This document shows, piece by piece, positions 35,073 to 43,528 of a stretch of DNA of 64,000 bases. Every line of letters starts with the position of its first letter. The first letter of the stretch is position 1. The notes beneath the pieces are model-generated. The model ran no database searches. It saw nothing but the letters and a program-made list of their open reading frames with translations, and had not been told where the DNA came from. The stretch is taken from the NCBI RefSeq assembly GCF_000306785.1, contig NC_017955.1, positions 3,782,001 through 3,846,000 of the forward strand, given 5' to 3'. The DNA is from Modestobacter italicus. Lineage in GTDB: Bacteria; Actinomycetota; Actinomycetes; Mycobacteriales; Geodermatophilaceae. A program made the translations under genes and the position numbers.

Positions 35073-35246
35073 TCAACCAGCCAAGATGCGAGATCGCACC
35101 TGCTCGACCAGTGCCGGCGGAACATCGGCGAGGCCGTGGTCCGCGGCGGCGTGGGCGGCGACCTGGGTGAGGATGCCGTCCTCGTCAGCGGCTGAGAAGG
35201 TGCGGCCGCAACCGGGAACGACGTCGCCACAGGCGAAGACCTTCAT
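35073..35246 (-). CDS. Small DUF1059 protein
   Basis: A 57-residue protein read directly from the sequence: it starts MKVFACGDVVPGCGRTF and continues through EDGILTQVAAHAAADHG to RSRILAG. The pattern of an opening strand with two cysteines (ACGD...PGCG), then a helix ending in His-Ala..Asp-His, is that of DUF1059, a small family of unknown function that may bind metal through its Cys and His residues. ATG 35246 has GGAGG at ideal spacing. The gene follows the EAL-CBS gene by 67 bases on the same strand and ends at the hairpin 35019-35050. Confidence 0.88.
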   Translation of the reverse strand: MKVFACGDVVPGCGRTFSAADEDGILTQVAAHAAADHGLADVPPALVEQVRSRILAG

Positions 35247-35313
35247 GGGATACCTCCGTGGTGGGGTGTTTCCAGTGGCCCGTCGCGGCGTCTCCGCGCG
35301 GGTGTCTGTGGGC

Positions 35314-36468
35314 TCAGCGGTTGGCCGAGTGCGACCGTGTACTGGCCAGCCGGGTCAACAACGACTCGACGCGGAGCACCCCAGTGGCCGCGCCGACGTC
35401 GTCGACGACGACGATCGGATCGAAGCGGCAGGCCTCCGGCCGGGTGACCACCCGCTGCGCGACCTCAGCGACCGCAGCCGAGGCCGGGACACGCAGGCTC
35501 ACGGGTGCGGCACGGTGGCCGGCCAGGTCGCCGTCCCGGCGAAGGGCGACGAGCAGGCCGATCGGATGTCCGAACTCGTCGACGCGCACCGCAGTGCCCC
35601 GGCTCGTGGGCTGCTGACCGTCGGAGACGAGTTCGGCCGGCTCAACGAGGCTGGCGACGTTCTCCACCAGCTGCGCGGCATGCACACTCTGTCGCAGCCG
35701 GGCGCCGACCTCGGGGTCGAGCGTCGCCCACGGCGGGCTGGGGCGGCCGAGTAGGTAGCCCTGCGCCAGCGGGACACCGAGCCTGACGAAGGCATCCATC
35801 TCGCCCCAGGTCTCCACGCCCTCGGCCAGCAGCCAGGCGTCGATGCGGCCGCCGAACTCCCCGAGGAGTTGGGCCAGGGCGAGCTTCACGTCGTCGGTGT
35901 CGGCGTCGGCGACCAGCGCTCGGTCCAACTTGATGATCTGCGGCTTGACAGCGGTGGGCTGTTGGAGCCCGGAGTAACCCGACCCCGCATCGTCGAGGGC
36001 CACCAGGGCCCCCCTGTCGCGCAGCCGGTCCCGCAGGTCCAGCAACGGACGCAGGTCAGCGACGTCCTGGTGCTCGGTGAGTTCCAGGACAAGCGGCGCG
36101 AGATCGCCGGCGTTGAGCAGTGGGTCAGCCAGCTCGGGCTCGGTGAGCAGGTGCGGGCTCACGTTGACGGTCAGGAAACAGTTCGGGGGCAGATCGGTGC
36201 GCAGCTGCAGGCAGCGCTCGAGCACCATCGCTTCCACCCGTGCGCCCATGCCAGCTGTGTCCGCGGCCGCGAACCAGAGGTCTGGCGTGTGCTGGCTGGG
36301 AGTGCCGTCGGCGGCGGTGAAGCGTGCCAGGGCTTCGTAGCCGGCCGTCCGGCCGCGAGCGACGTCGATGATCGGCTGGAACACCAGGTTCAGCGTGTTC
36401 GGGCGGCACAGCAACCGGTCCAGCTCACCGGCCCAGTCCACCGCCACGGGGGGCCTCATCATGGTCAT
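35314..36468 (-). CDS. EAL-domain protein with C-terminal CBS-like region
   Basis: A 384-residue cytoplasmic protein. The EAL domain (about 15-245) keeps the residues needed for cyclic di-GMP hydrolysis: E in YEALARF, N in NVSP, E in ELTEH, D in LDDAGSGYSGL, K in IIKLDRAL and E in LAEGVET. The usual DDFGTG loop reads DDAGSG. The C-terminal part (about 255-375) has CBS-like strands (DEFGHPIGLLVALRRDGD; RFDPIVVVDDVGAATGVL), as in YkuI-like EAL proteins, and could bind a nucleotide. ATG 36468 is followed at once by a second ATG, so the start may shift by two codons. A truncated relative lies at 39641-39820. Confidence 0.9.
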   Translation of the reverse strand: MTMMRPPVAVDWAGELDRLLCRPNTLNLVFQPIIDVARGRTAGYEALARFTAADGTPSQHTPDLWFAAADTAGMGARVEAMVLERCLQLRTDLPPNCFLTVNVSPHLLTEPELADPLLNAGDLAPLVLELTEHQDVADLRPLLDLRDRLRDRGALVALDDAGSGYSGLQQPTAVKPQIIKLDRALVADADTDDVKLALAQLLGEFGGRIDAWLLAEGVETWGEMDAFVRLGVPLAQGYLLGRPSPPWATLDPEVGARLRQSVHAAQLVENVASLVEPAELVSDGQQPTSRGTAVRVDEFGHPIGLLVALRRDGDLAGHRAAPVSLRVPASAAVAEVAQRVVTRPEACRFDPIVVVDDVGAATGVLRVESLLTRLASTRSHSANR

Positions 36469-36757
36469 GTCCCCGCATCGGCTCGGGCCTGCCGACAGGT
36501 GACCTGGCCGGTGGACGACATCACCCAGAAGAAGTGACCGGTAGGCGCGGTAGTCAGCCGCACAGGTGACGGACCGACGGGGCCGACTGGCCAGACCGAC
36601 ACCGATCCATCGTCATGGGCAAGAGCCCCCCAACCCCGAACTCTGTTGCTGAGGAGAGGAGTGGCTGCAATAAGAACCGGCTCAATGTCCCCCCTCGGTC
36701 AGTCTGGTGCTGCTCAGGGCCTCCGGGTGCCGTCGCCTGTCCAAGGGTTCAGAGGCC

Positions 36758-36844
36758 TACCACCGCGGGCGGCGTCGAGACAGCCTTGGTCGCATGACCC
36801 GCGTTGAGCTCGGATCCCCGGCTCAGGCTGCACACGCGGCGGGA
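36758..36844 (+). pseudogene. Remnant of IS3 OrfB C-terminus
   Basis: In the plus frame this reads YHRGRRRDSLGRMTRVELGS then PAQAAHAA. It aligns with the C-terminus of the IS3 transposase at 18971 (YHRRRRQDTLGRMTPIEFET...TQAAHAA). Only about 29 codons survive, with no terminal repeat or rest of the element. The bases around it (36469-37043) hold no other gene. Confidence 0.7.
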
Positions 36845-37043
36845 ACAACATCGACGCCCGCAAGACGTCTCTGCCGACAGGGCCGGGCTGGCCGACCCAG
36901 GCGGCCCGCGGTGCGGCGGGAGCCCTTCTCCTCGCGGGACGTCGGCGGGTGCACTCCTTGAGATCTCCTTCGCGGCGTGTCCGGTTCGGCTGGACGGCTC
37001 CGACACAGGGGTGTCAGCAACACAGGCCTCTAGAGGAGGAAGC

Positions 37044-37445
37044 ATGAACACAACGACCACTGCACCTGTCGTTGCGCCGGTGGGCACCGCCCGGTCCCGC
37101 GCAGCCCGCATCGGCAGCTGGGCCGTCCGCATCCTGTTGTCTGCCCAGTTCTTCACCGGTGGCGCGCTGAAGGTGACCGGTGAGGCGTCGATGGTGACGA
37201 TGTTCGAGGACTTGGGGGGCGGCGCGGGTCTGCGACTGTTCGTCGGGGCCTGCGAGGTGGCCGGTGCGGTCGGCCTGCTGATTCCACGGCTGATGCGGCC
37301 GGCGGCAGCGGGCCTGGTCGTGCTTATGGTCGGCGCCGTCGTCACGAACGTCGCGATCCTGGGGACCAACCCGGTCCTCCCCCTGGTGTTCGGCCTCCTG
37401 GCGGCCGTCGTGGCTGCGAGCAACTGGACGGGGACTGCACGATGA
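37044..37445 (+). CDS. DoxX-family membrane protein
   Basis: A 133-residue protein with four membrane spans, typical of the DoxX family: WAVRILLSAQFFTGGALKVTG at about 25-45, LFVGACEVAGAVGLLIP at about 63-80, then AAAGLVVLMVGAVVTNVAIL and LVFGLLAAVVAASNW. The motif S-A-x-F-x-x-G-x-x-K in the first span is a family hallmark. ATG 37044 has AGGAGGA at ideal distance. It heads a four-gene operon with overlapping ATGA junctions that ends in an ECF42 sigma factor. Its role there is unknown; DoxX proteins have been tied to thiol and oxidative stress. Confidence 0.9.
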   Translation: MNTTTTAPVVAPVGTARSRAARIGSWAVRILLSAQFFTGGALKVTGEASMVTMFEDLGGGAGLRLFVGACEVAGAVGLLIPRLMRPAAAGLVVLMVGAVVTNVAILGTNPVLPLVFGLLAAVVAASNWTGTAR

Positions 37446-37885
37446 GCGCCGCGGATGCGGATGCGGCAGCGGCTCGCCGCGAGGCCATCCACAGCCTCGA
37501 CCGGCTGGTCGGTACATGGGTCCTCGATGGCACAGGATCGAGCGGGAGCATCTCCTACGACTGGTACGAGGGTGACGCGTTCCTGGTGCAGACCATCGAC
37601 ATGGTCAGCTCGGGTGAGACCACCCGTGGGGTGGAGTACATCGGCTGGAACCCTGAGACGGCGACGCTCCGCTCCCACTTCTTTGCCAGCTCGGGCGAGA
37701 TCTTGGAGTACACCTACGACCTCACCGGCGAAACGCTGACCATCTGGTTCGGCGGGACCGACTCTGCCGCCAAGTACGTCGGCACCTTCGAAGCCGCGGG
37801 TGACCGGGTCATCGGAGCTTGGCAGTGGCCCGGGGGCGGGTACGAGTCCAACATGACCCGGATCGAGCGAGAGGCGAAGCAATGA
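37442..37885 (+). CDS. DUF1579-like small beta-barrel protein
   Basis: A 147-residue soluble protein with a strand-rich pattern opening with LDRLVGTWVLDGTGSSGSIS and continuing VEYIGWNPETATLRSHFF, TYDLTGETLTIWF, YVGTFEAAGDRVIGAWQWP. The G-x-W-x(3)-G pattern at the start and the regular strands suggest a lipocalin-like barrel as in DUF1579 and related proteins. It may bind a small ligand. ATG 37442 overlaps the DoxX stop, and its own stop overlaps the next start, so translation is coupled. Confidence 0.8.
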   Translation: MSAADADAAAARREAIHSLDRLVGTWVLDGTGSSGSISYDWYEGDAFLVQTIDMVSSGETTRGVEYIGWNPETATLRSHFFASSGEILEYTYDLTGETLTIWFGGTDSAAKYVGTFEAAGDRVIGAWQWPGGGYESNMTRIEREAKQ

Positions 37886-38271
37886 AGTACATGATCATGA
37901 CCTTCGGCGACCGGACCGCCTGGGACGACCTCGGGCTGGGCAGCAGCGGATCGACCTGGTCGACGGAGGAGGTGGCCGAGCACTTCCGGGCGATGGGTGA
38001 GTTCTACGCCGACCTGGCTGCGTCCGGGGAGATGGTCACCGGCTTCGGGCTGGGCGACCCCTCGCAGACCGTCACCGTCGAGCTGCGCGACGGTCGTCCG
38101 GTGACCTCGGACGGACCGTACGCCGAGGCGAAGGAGGTGCTCGCCGGATTCGGCATCATCGACGTCGCCTCGCGCGACCGGGCGGTGGAGCTGGCCGCCC
38201 GGTTCGCCGCCATCGTCCAGACGCGCGTGGAGATGCGGCCCGTCATGACCGGCGGCGGTGACGACCTCTAG
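37882..38271 (+). CDS. YCII-related (DGPF) protein
   Basis: A 129-residue YCII-like protein. It opens with MKYMIMTFGDRTAW and contains FYADLAASGEMVTGFGLGDP and the DGPYAEAKEVLAGFGIID segment, the DGP motif that names the DGPF family. The fold is a ferredoxin-like dimer with a possible active site; no substrate is known. DGPF proteins are the standing genomic neighbours of ECF42 sigma factors and are thought to be their regulators or targets. It lies 19 bases before that sigma gene here. Confidence 0.93.
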   Translation: MKYMIMTFGDRTAWDDLGLGSSGSTWSTEEVAEHFRAMGEFYADLAASGEMVTGFGLGDPSQTVTVELRDGRPVTSDGPYAEAKEVLAGFGIIDVASRDRAVELAARFAAIVQTRVEMRPVMTGGGDDL

Positions 38272-38290
38272 GCGACAAGGGGGCACCGGC

Positions 38291-39547
38291 ATGGAACTCG
38301 AGCCCCGCGTCGAGGGTCTGCTGCGCGAGCTCGCGCCGCAGACCCTCGCCGCGTTGACCCGGCGGTACGGCCACTTCGACCTCGCCGAGGATGCGGTGCA
38401 GGAGGCCCTGCTGGCAGCTGCAAGCGCCTGGTCGGCCGGTGGGCTCCCTGAGAACCCGGCCGGCTGGCTGAGGACGGTCGCCACCCGTCGGCTGACTGAC
38501 CTGCTGCGCAGCGAGCAGGCCAGGCGGCGGAGGGAAGTGACCGAGACCCTCCGCGCCCTCCCGCTCGCGTCGTCGAGCCCCGAGGTGAGCCGGCCGTCGG
38601 GTGACGAGGACGACTCGCTGGTGCTGTTGCTCCTCTGCTGCCACCCGGCGCTCACGCCACCGGCCCAGGTGGCTCTCGTCCTCAGAGCCGTCGGTGGGCT
38701 GACGACGGCGGAGATCGCCCGTGCACTGCTGCTGCCCGAGGCGACGGTGACGCGGCGGATCACCCGCGCCAAGCAGAGCGTCGTCGACGCCGGCGGCCGG
38801 TTCGCGCTGCCCGACCCGGCAGAGTGGACCCGGCGGCTCGACGTCGTCCTGCACGTCGTCTACCTCATGTTCACCGAGGGCCACACCGCCAGCGCCGGAG
38901 ACGTGCTGGTGCGCGGCGAGCTGTGCACCGAAGCGATACGACTCGGCAGGTTGCTGCGGCGCCTGCTGCCCGATGAGCCTGAGGTCGCCGGACTGCTTGC
39001 GCAGATGCTGCTGACGGATGCGCGGCGCGCCGCTCGCACGGGACCTGACAACGAGCTCGTGCCGTTGGCCGAGCAGGACCGTGCCCGCTGGGACAAGGCT
39101 GCCATCGCCGAAGGCGTCACGCTGGTCACCGGCGCGCTGAGCCGACACCGCCCAGGGCCCTACCAGCTGCAGGCGGCTATCAACGCCGTCCACGCTGAGG
39201 CTGCGACCTACGACGACACGGACTGGCCGCAGATCCTGGCCCTGTACGGCGTTCTCGACCGGCTCTCCGCCGATCCGGTCGTGACCTTGAACCGCGCCGT
39301 CGCGCTCGCCGAGGTCGAGGGACCCAGAGCCGGCCTGGACCTGCTCGAGCAAGCCGCCGCCGATCCCCGCCTGGCGGGTCACCATCGCGTTCACGCCGTC
39401 CGCGCCCACCTGCTGCAGGCCCTGGGACGGACGAGCGAGGCCGTCGAAGAGTTCCGGCTCGCGGCACGTGGCACCCTCAGTACGCCCGAGCGTCATTACC
39501 TGCTCCGCCGCGTGGCACTCATCGAGCGCGGAACCGAGATCCCCTGA
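38291..39547 (+). CDS. ECF42-type RNA polymerase sigma factor
   Basis: A 418-residue extracytoplasmic-function sigma factor with the long C-terminal extension that defines ECF42. Sigma region 2 (about 15-80, GHFDLAEDAVQEALLAA), region 4 (about 115-165, LTTAEIARALLLPEATVTRRI) and a TPR-like C-terminal domain of about 230 residues (LDVVLHVVYLMFTEGH; VTLNRAVALAEVEGP; HRVHAVRAHLLQALGRTSEA). No membrane anti-sigma is present; in this group the C-terminal extension is needed for activity. ATG 38291 is chosen over an earlier in-frame start at 38258. Promoters of the operon are not evident by eye. Confidence 0.95.
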   Translation: MELEPRVEGLLRELAPQTLAALTRRYGHFDLAEDAVQEALLAAASAWSAGGLPENPAGWLRTVATRRLTDLLRSEQARRRREVTETLRALPLASSSPEVSRPSGDEDDSLVLLLLCCHPALTPPAQVALVLRAVGGLTTAEIARALLLPEATVTRRITRAKQSVVDAGGRFALPDPAEWTRRLDVVLHVVYLMFTEGHTASAGDVLVRGELCTEAIRLGRLLRRLLPDEPEVAGLLAQMLLTDARRAARTGPDNELVPLAEQDRARWDKAAIAEGVTLVTGALSRHRPGPYQLQAAINAVHAEAATYDDTDWPQILALYGVLDRLSADPVVTLNRAVALAEVEGPRAGLDLLEQAAADPRLAGHHRVHAVRAHLLQALGRTSEAVEEFRLAARGTLSTPERHYLLRRVALIERGTEIP

Positions 39548-39640
39548 CTGACCCGTACTGAGGACGCTGGTCCTGCAGGGCGTCAGCGAGTCACGACCGG
39601 CGCCTGCCTGGACGTCGTTGTGGCGGGTACCCCTTGAGGT

Positions 39641-39820
39641 AGGGGAGCCGTCGGCGGCGGTGAAGCGTGCCAGGGCCTCGTAACCGGCGGTCTGGCCGCG
39701 GACGACGTCGATGATCGGCTGGAACATCAGCTGCAGCGTGTCGGGGGTGGCGAGCAACCGGTCGAGCTCACCGGCCAGTCCACCGCCACGAGCGGGCTCT
39801 TCTCGATCATGTCTCCGCAT
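39641..39820 (-). pseudogene. Truncated EAL-domain gene fragment
   Basis: On the minus strand these bases encode LAGELDRLLATPDTLQLMFQ then PIIDVVRGQTAGYEALARFT, almost the same as the N-terminus of the EAL-CBS protein at 36468. The similarity stops abruptly near 39641 and the frame then runs antisense into the sigma gene. A one-base difference near 39780 also breaks the frame against the intact copy. It is a decayed partial duplicate about 3.3 kb from its parent. The rest of 39548-39942 holds no other gene. Confidence 0.8.
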
Positions 39821-39942
39821 CGACTGGGGTCAGCATGCAGCAGCGCCTGTCGCCGCACGATCTCTCCGAGACGAGGTGACGTGTCGGCGCGGCAGTTGGC
39901 CTCACGACACGGGCGCTGATGAGCCAGCTGCGCACCGTCCTC

Positions 39943-40605
39943 TCAGCGGAGCGAGCGCCATCTGCGGGTCGTGACGAGGGTGATCAGCAGCGGGATCCCA
40001 CCGAGCAACGCGGTGACGCGAACGGCGTTGATCGCCGCCGGCCAGTCCTCCGCGGAGGAGAACAGGCCCCAGCCGAGGGCGTAGAGGGGCAGCGTGACGA
40101 CGGCAGTGCCGAGGAGAGCACGTAGCTGCGTGCGGACGTCAGCACCGCGGGTCGCCAGCCCGACAACCGCGGCCGGCAGGAGGGTGAACAGCCAGTCGAG
40201 GACCGGGATGGCGGCGTCTCCGGTTGTGCCGAGCGCCGCCAGGAACAGGTCGTTCCACACCAGGGCCCCCGCAGCCGTGACGACGGCGGCCCACCAGATC
40301 GCCGGCAAGACACGTCCCGGCAGCGCTCGGGGACGCACCATGAGGGCCGCCAGAGCCAGACAGATCACCGCCGTGGCCAGTGTCAGACCCAGCAGGGACG
40401 GGGGGACGTCGGCGATCTGCCACCCGGTCGTGATCCGCTCAGGGGACGCCCACGTCCCGAGAGCACCGACCGTGGCGGTCGCGCAGGTGAGCCCGACGGC
40501 CGCGGCAGCCACTGATCTGGGACTGAGCGGACCGATGTCCGTCAGTGCAGACGCGGGCACGTGAGCCACCGGGCGTGGGCTGTCGAACCAGCCCCCAGCG
40601 ACCAT
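39943..40605 (-). CDS. Hypothetical multi-span membrane protein
   Basis: A 220-residue protein with about six hydrophobic segments (AAAAVGLTCATATVGALG; LLGLTLATAVICLALAAL; VLPAIWWAAVVTAAGALV; WLFTLLPAAVVGLA; LLGTAVVTLPLYALGWGLF; LLGGIPLLITLVTT). I do not recognise a family. ATG 40605 with GGAAG upstream is chosen; the frame is open to 40788. It follows the ABC permease gene by 133 bases on the same strand and may be the last gene of that operon. Confidence 0.7.
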   Translation of the reverse strand: MVAGGWFDSPRPVAHVPASALTDIGPLSPRSVAAAAVGLTCATATVGALGTWASPERITTGWQIADVPPSLLGLTLATAVICLALAALMVRPRALPGRVLPAIWWAAVVTAAGALVWNDLFLAALGTTGDAAIPVLDWLFTLLPAAVVGLATRGADVRTQLRALLGTAVVTLPLYALGWGLFSSAEDWPAAINAVRVTALLGGIPLLITLVTTRRWRSLR

Positions 40606-40738
40606 TCCACAGTCTTCCGTCGCGCCGGAGCAGCAGGTGAGCTCGTCGTACTCCGGGGCATGACCCGTCGCCCGGGGGCGCACGGCTCGGGCACGAGACC
40701 GTCGGCCTCGGGCCTCAGGTCCGATCGGATTCCGACGA

Positions 40739-41341
40739 TCACAGGGCGGCCTCGGCGGGAGAGCAACGAGGCGGTCCCGCCACCACATAGCCCACCAGGC
40801 CGCCGACTGCGAGCAGCGACGCTGTGGCCGTGGCTGCTGCGCTCCCGGGCGGCTGCGACTGCCATGTCAGGGCTTCTTGCCAGGCCTGCCCCGACAGCGG
40901 GAACACGATCGCGGCCAGCGTCCAGCCCAGTGGCAGGAACCATGATCGAGCTGGACCGATCGTCGCCGCGCTCAAGGCGGCCAACCCGAGCAGGCCGGCG
41001 GCGTCGCGGACCACCAAGCCGACTGGACCGAAGCGGGCACCGGTGAGCAGGGTGGCCAGCAGCGGGAGGACCATGATGATCAGCGCGGCCAACAGGTGCG
41101 CGGCCCGTCGGGGTGGCCAGGGCAGCGCGCCGGTGCGGTCCAGATCGTCGTCAGGGCCGCCGAGGGTGACGGTGACCGCCGCAACCAGCAGCAGGATGGT
41201 CAGCACGGCGATCCGTGGGGCCACGTCGTGGCTGGTGGAGAACGCCGTCCACAGCGACCAGCTCACCGACAGCGAACCACCGGCCGCGGCCAGGGCCATC
41301 GGTACACGTCGTGAGCGCAGGTAGAGCGTCAGCCCCCTCAC
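40739..41341 (-). CDS. Membrane protein, probable ABC exporter subunit
   Basis: A 200-residue protein with about five membrane spans (VPMALAAAGGSLSVSW; IAVLTILLLVAAVTVTL; AAHLLAALIIMVLPLLATLL; AAGLLGLAALSAATIG; ATASLLAVGGLVGYVVAG). GTG 41341 overlaps the stop of the larger permease gene as GTGA. Together with the permease and ATPase upstream it probably forms an ABC-2-like exporter. No sequence hallmark identifies the substrate. Confidence 0.75.
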   Translation of the reverse strand: MRGLTLYLRSRRVPMALAAAGGSLSVSWSLWTAFSTSHDVAPRIAVLTILLLVAAVTVTLGGPDDDLDRTGALPWPPRRAAHLLAALIIMVLPLLATLLTGARFGPVGLVVRDAAGLLGLAALSAATIGPARSWFLPLGWTLAAIVFPLSGQAWQEALTWQSQPPGSAAATATASLLAVGGLVGYVVAGPPRCSPAEAAL

Positions 41342-42654
41342 TCCGAGCTCCGGCTCAGCAGGCCCTGGATGTCTTCGCACGCGAGGGCGGCCTCGCGGAC
41401 CGCTGCCACCCGGGCCCTGGCCTCCGCTTCCGGGAGTACCTGCAGGCCTCTCCACAGCGTGACGGCCTCGGCGTTTAGCTCGGCCGGTTCGCCGGGTTCC
41501 GCGACCGGTTGGCGCCCCATCAGCCAGTACGCGGCTGCCCGCGCCGCCCGGATGTCGTAGCTGTCGGTGCAAGAGGACATGTCCACGCCGGCGGCGTCCA
41601 GCATCTGCGGCAATGCGTTGCCCGGGTGCGCGAGGTGACCGTGGACGTCGACCTGGACGGGGAACAGCACCGTGTCGACGCTCGGCGGCGGCGGCTCCTT
41701 CTCAGCGCTGAACCAGGTGTCCTCCTGTGCGGTGGTCGGCGCCTCAGGCAGGGTCGCCAACACAGCCAGGGCCCGCCGGGCGATCGGAGTCACCTCGGCA
41801 AGCAGACCGCCGTGAGTCCGGCTGATGCACACCCTCGGGGTGCCGTCGGCGCACACCATCTCCTGGGCCACCGGGTCGATCGGAATGGGGACGAAGTCAG
41901 CGCCACGCGGGATGACCAGGGCACCCAGGAGCGCGCCGAGCACGGCGGGCAGCAGCGCTGCCGCTTGCGTGCGCCGGCTTCTGGCAGCGAGCAGCACCAC
42001 ACCACTTCCGGCGAGCGCGGTGAGCCAGATGCCTTGGGCGGCGCTCACCCGCCCGGGAACCGTCTGGAAGTCAGTGAACTGACTCATGCCGTCCACCGGC
42101 GAGAGCAGCATGGCCAGCCACTCGCTGCTGCCGACGGCGAAGGGCAGGACCAACAACAGTCCGATGCCCGCCACCGCGAGCACGGGAGCGGTCAGCGGGG
42201 ACGGGATCACGCGTCCGATGCCCAGGCCGAGCCAGGTCGCGGCGACGAGCGCCAGCGCGCCGACGGCCACGACTGCGAAACTCGCCAGCGGCAAGTAGCT
42301 TGCCGTGTCCATGATCGACGGCGCAGCGACCGCGGCCATGGTCACGTAGGCGCAGACCACCGCGATGCCCAAAGCACCAAGTCTCGGCACTGCCCGCTCG
42401 GCGAGCGGCCGAGCGGTGCTCGCGAACAGCTCCGCCACGTTGGCCCGGTGCTCACGGCGCGACTGCCAGGCCCCGGCGGCCAGCGCCAACGGCCACAGGA
42501 GCAGGAGGTACTCCCGCTGCGTCATGGCCAGGTCCAACCAGCCGACCGCCCACCGTTTCGGCGCCGCATGGAGCAGTACGGCGCCGACCAGCAGGAGGAT
42601 CAGCGCCGCGCCGACGGCGGATCGGCGGAACTCGATACGCAGGACGCGACTCAT
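41338..42654 (-). CDS. ABC transporter permease-like membrane protein
   Basis: A 438-residue membrane protein. About seven or eight spans occupy the first 250 residues (VGAALILLLVGAVLLHAA; LLLLWPLALAAGAWQS; LASFAVVAVGALALVAATWL; LAVAGIGLLLVLPFAVG). A soluble domain of about 180 residues follows, carrying MVCADGTPRVCISR with a cysteine pair. Such a domain, if outside the membrane, could handle a secreted substrate. ATG 42654 overlaps the ATPase stop by 4 bases. Confidence 0.8.
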   Translation of the reverse strand: MSRVLRIEFRRSAVGAALILLLVGAVLLHAAPKRWAVGWLDLAMTQREYLLLLWPLALAAGAWQSRREHRANVAELFASTARPLAERAVPRLGALGIAVVCAYVTMAAVAAPSIMDTASYLPLASFAVVAVGALALVAATWLGLGIGRVIPSPLTAPVLAVAGIGLLLVLPFAVGSSEWLAMLLSPVDGMSQFTDFQTVPGRVSAAQGIWLTALAGSGVVLLAARSRRTQAAALLPAVLGALLGALVIPRGADFVPIPIDPVAQEMVCADGTPRVCISRTHGGLLAEVTPIARRALAVLATLPEAPTTAQEDTWFSAEKEPPPPSVDTVLFPVQVDVHGHLAHPGNALPQMLDAAGVDMSSCTDSYDIRAARAAAYWLMGRQPVAEPGEPAELNAEAVTLWRGLQVLPEAEARARVAAVREAALACEDIQGLLSRSSE

Positions 42655-43451
42655 CGGGACACCTCGCCGCGGTGGCGTCGCAACGCCGCCGAGTAACCCC
42701 GCTCGGCCGGGCTGTCACCAGCGTCGCCCGGACCGCCTTGGGCGATCAGGGCATCAGGTACGCCCTGGAAGACCAACCGCCCCTCGTTGACCAGGACGAC
42801 GTCGGTACAGGCGGCCACCACGTCCTCCACCAGATGGGTGGACACCAGCAGGCAGCTGTCCACGCCGAGCGTGCGCAGCAGGTTGCGGAAGTCGAGGCGC
42901 TGTTCGGGGTCCAGCCCGACGGTGGGTTCGTCGAGCAACAGGACCTCCGGGTCGTTCACGATGGCCTGCGCGATCCCGGCGCGGCGGAGCATGCCGCCGG
43001 AAAGGGTCTTCATCCGCGCGTCGGCCTTGGCCGTGAGTCCGACCCGGTCGATCGCCCGTTGCACGGCTTCGGGCACCGAGGTCGTGGGCATCTCCTTGAG
43101 CCACGCCATGTACTCGACGAACTCGCGCACCGTGAACCGCGGATAGAACCCGAACTGCTGGGGGAGGTAGCCCAAGCGCCGGCGGACCGGGCGCAGGTCT
43201 GCGTGACTGTCGGCGTCCTGCCCGAGCAGGGTCAGCCGCCCGCCGGCCGGTCGCACGACGGTGGCCAGTGCCCGCATCAGCGTGGTCTTGCCGGCCCCGT
43301 TCGGGCCGAGCAGGCCGTGCACGCCAGTGCCGAGGGCCAGATCGAGCCCGTCGACGGCGAGATGCCGTCCGGCGCGTACCCGCAGCCCCTCAGCCTGGAT
43401 GGGCCAGGGATAGGTGGTGGGGGCCGTCTCGGCCGCGCTCACCGTGCGCAT
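42651..43451 (-). CDS. ABC transporter ATP-binding protein
   Basis: A 266-residue ATPase with Walker A GLLGPNGAGKTTLMRAL, Q-loop PQQFGFYPRFTV, signature LSGGMLRRAGIAQAI, Walker B VLLLDEPTVGLDPEQR and the switch histidine in STHLVEDV. All catalytic residues are intact. The family (ABC-2 type drug and lipid exporters) fits the two membrane proteins encoded downstream. ATG 43451 is chosen over the longer open frame, as the domain begins soon after it. It lies 77 bases downstream of the anti-sigma gene, so the exporter is probably controlled by the sigma/anti-sigma pair. Confidence 0.94.
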   Translation of the reverse strand: MRTVSAAETAPTTYPWPIQAEGLRVRAGRHLAVDGLDLALGTGVHGLLGPNGAGKTTLMRALATVVRPAGGRLTLLGQDADSHADLRPVRRRLGYLPQQFGFYPRFTVREFVEYMAWLKEMPTTSVPEAVQRAIDRVGLTAKADARMKTLSGGMLRRAGIAQAIVNDPEVLLLDEPTVGLDPEQRLDFRNLLRTLGVDSCLLVSTHLVEDVVAACTDVVLVNEGRLVFQGVPDALIAQGGPGDAGDSPAERGYSAALRRHRGEVSR

Positions 43452-43528
43452 GATCAGTCCTCCGAGTCGTGGGTGGCAGGAGACGGTCCCGTGCCAGGAG
43501 CAGTCGAGCCCGCGTCGTCCGGGCAGGG

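Noticed and set aside
38243-39820. Long minus-strand open frame of 525 codons
   Set aside because: It runs antisense through the ECF42 sigma gene. Only its first 60 codons match a protein (EAL), and these are treated as a pseudogene fragment.
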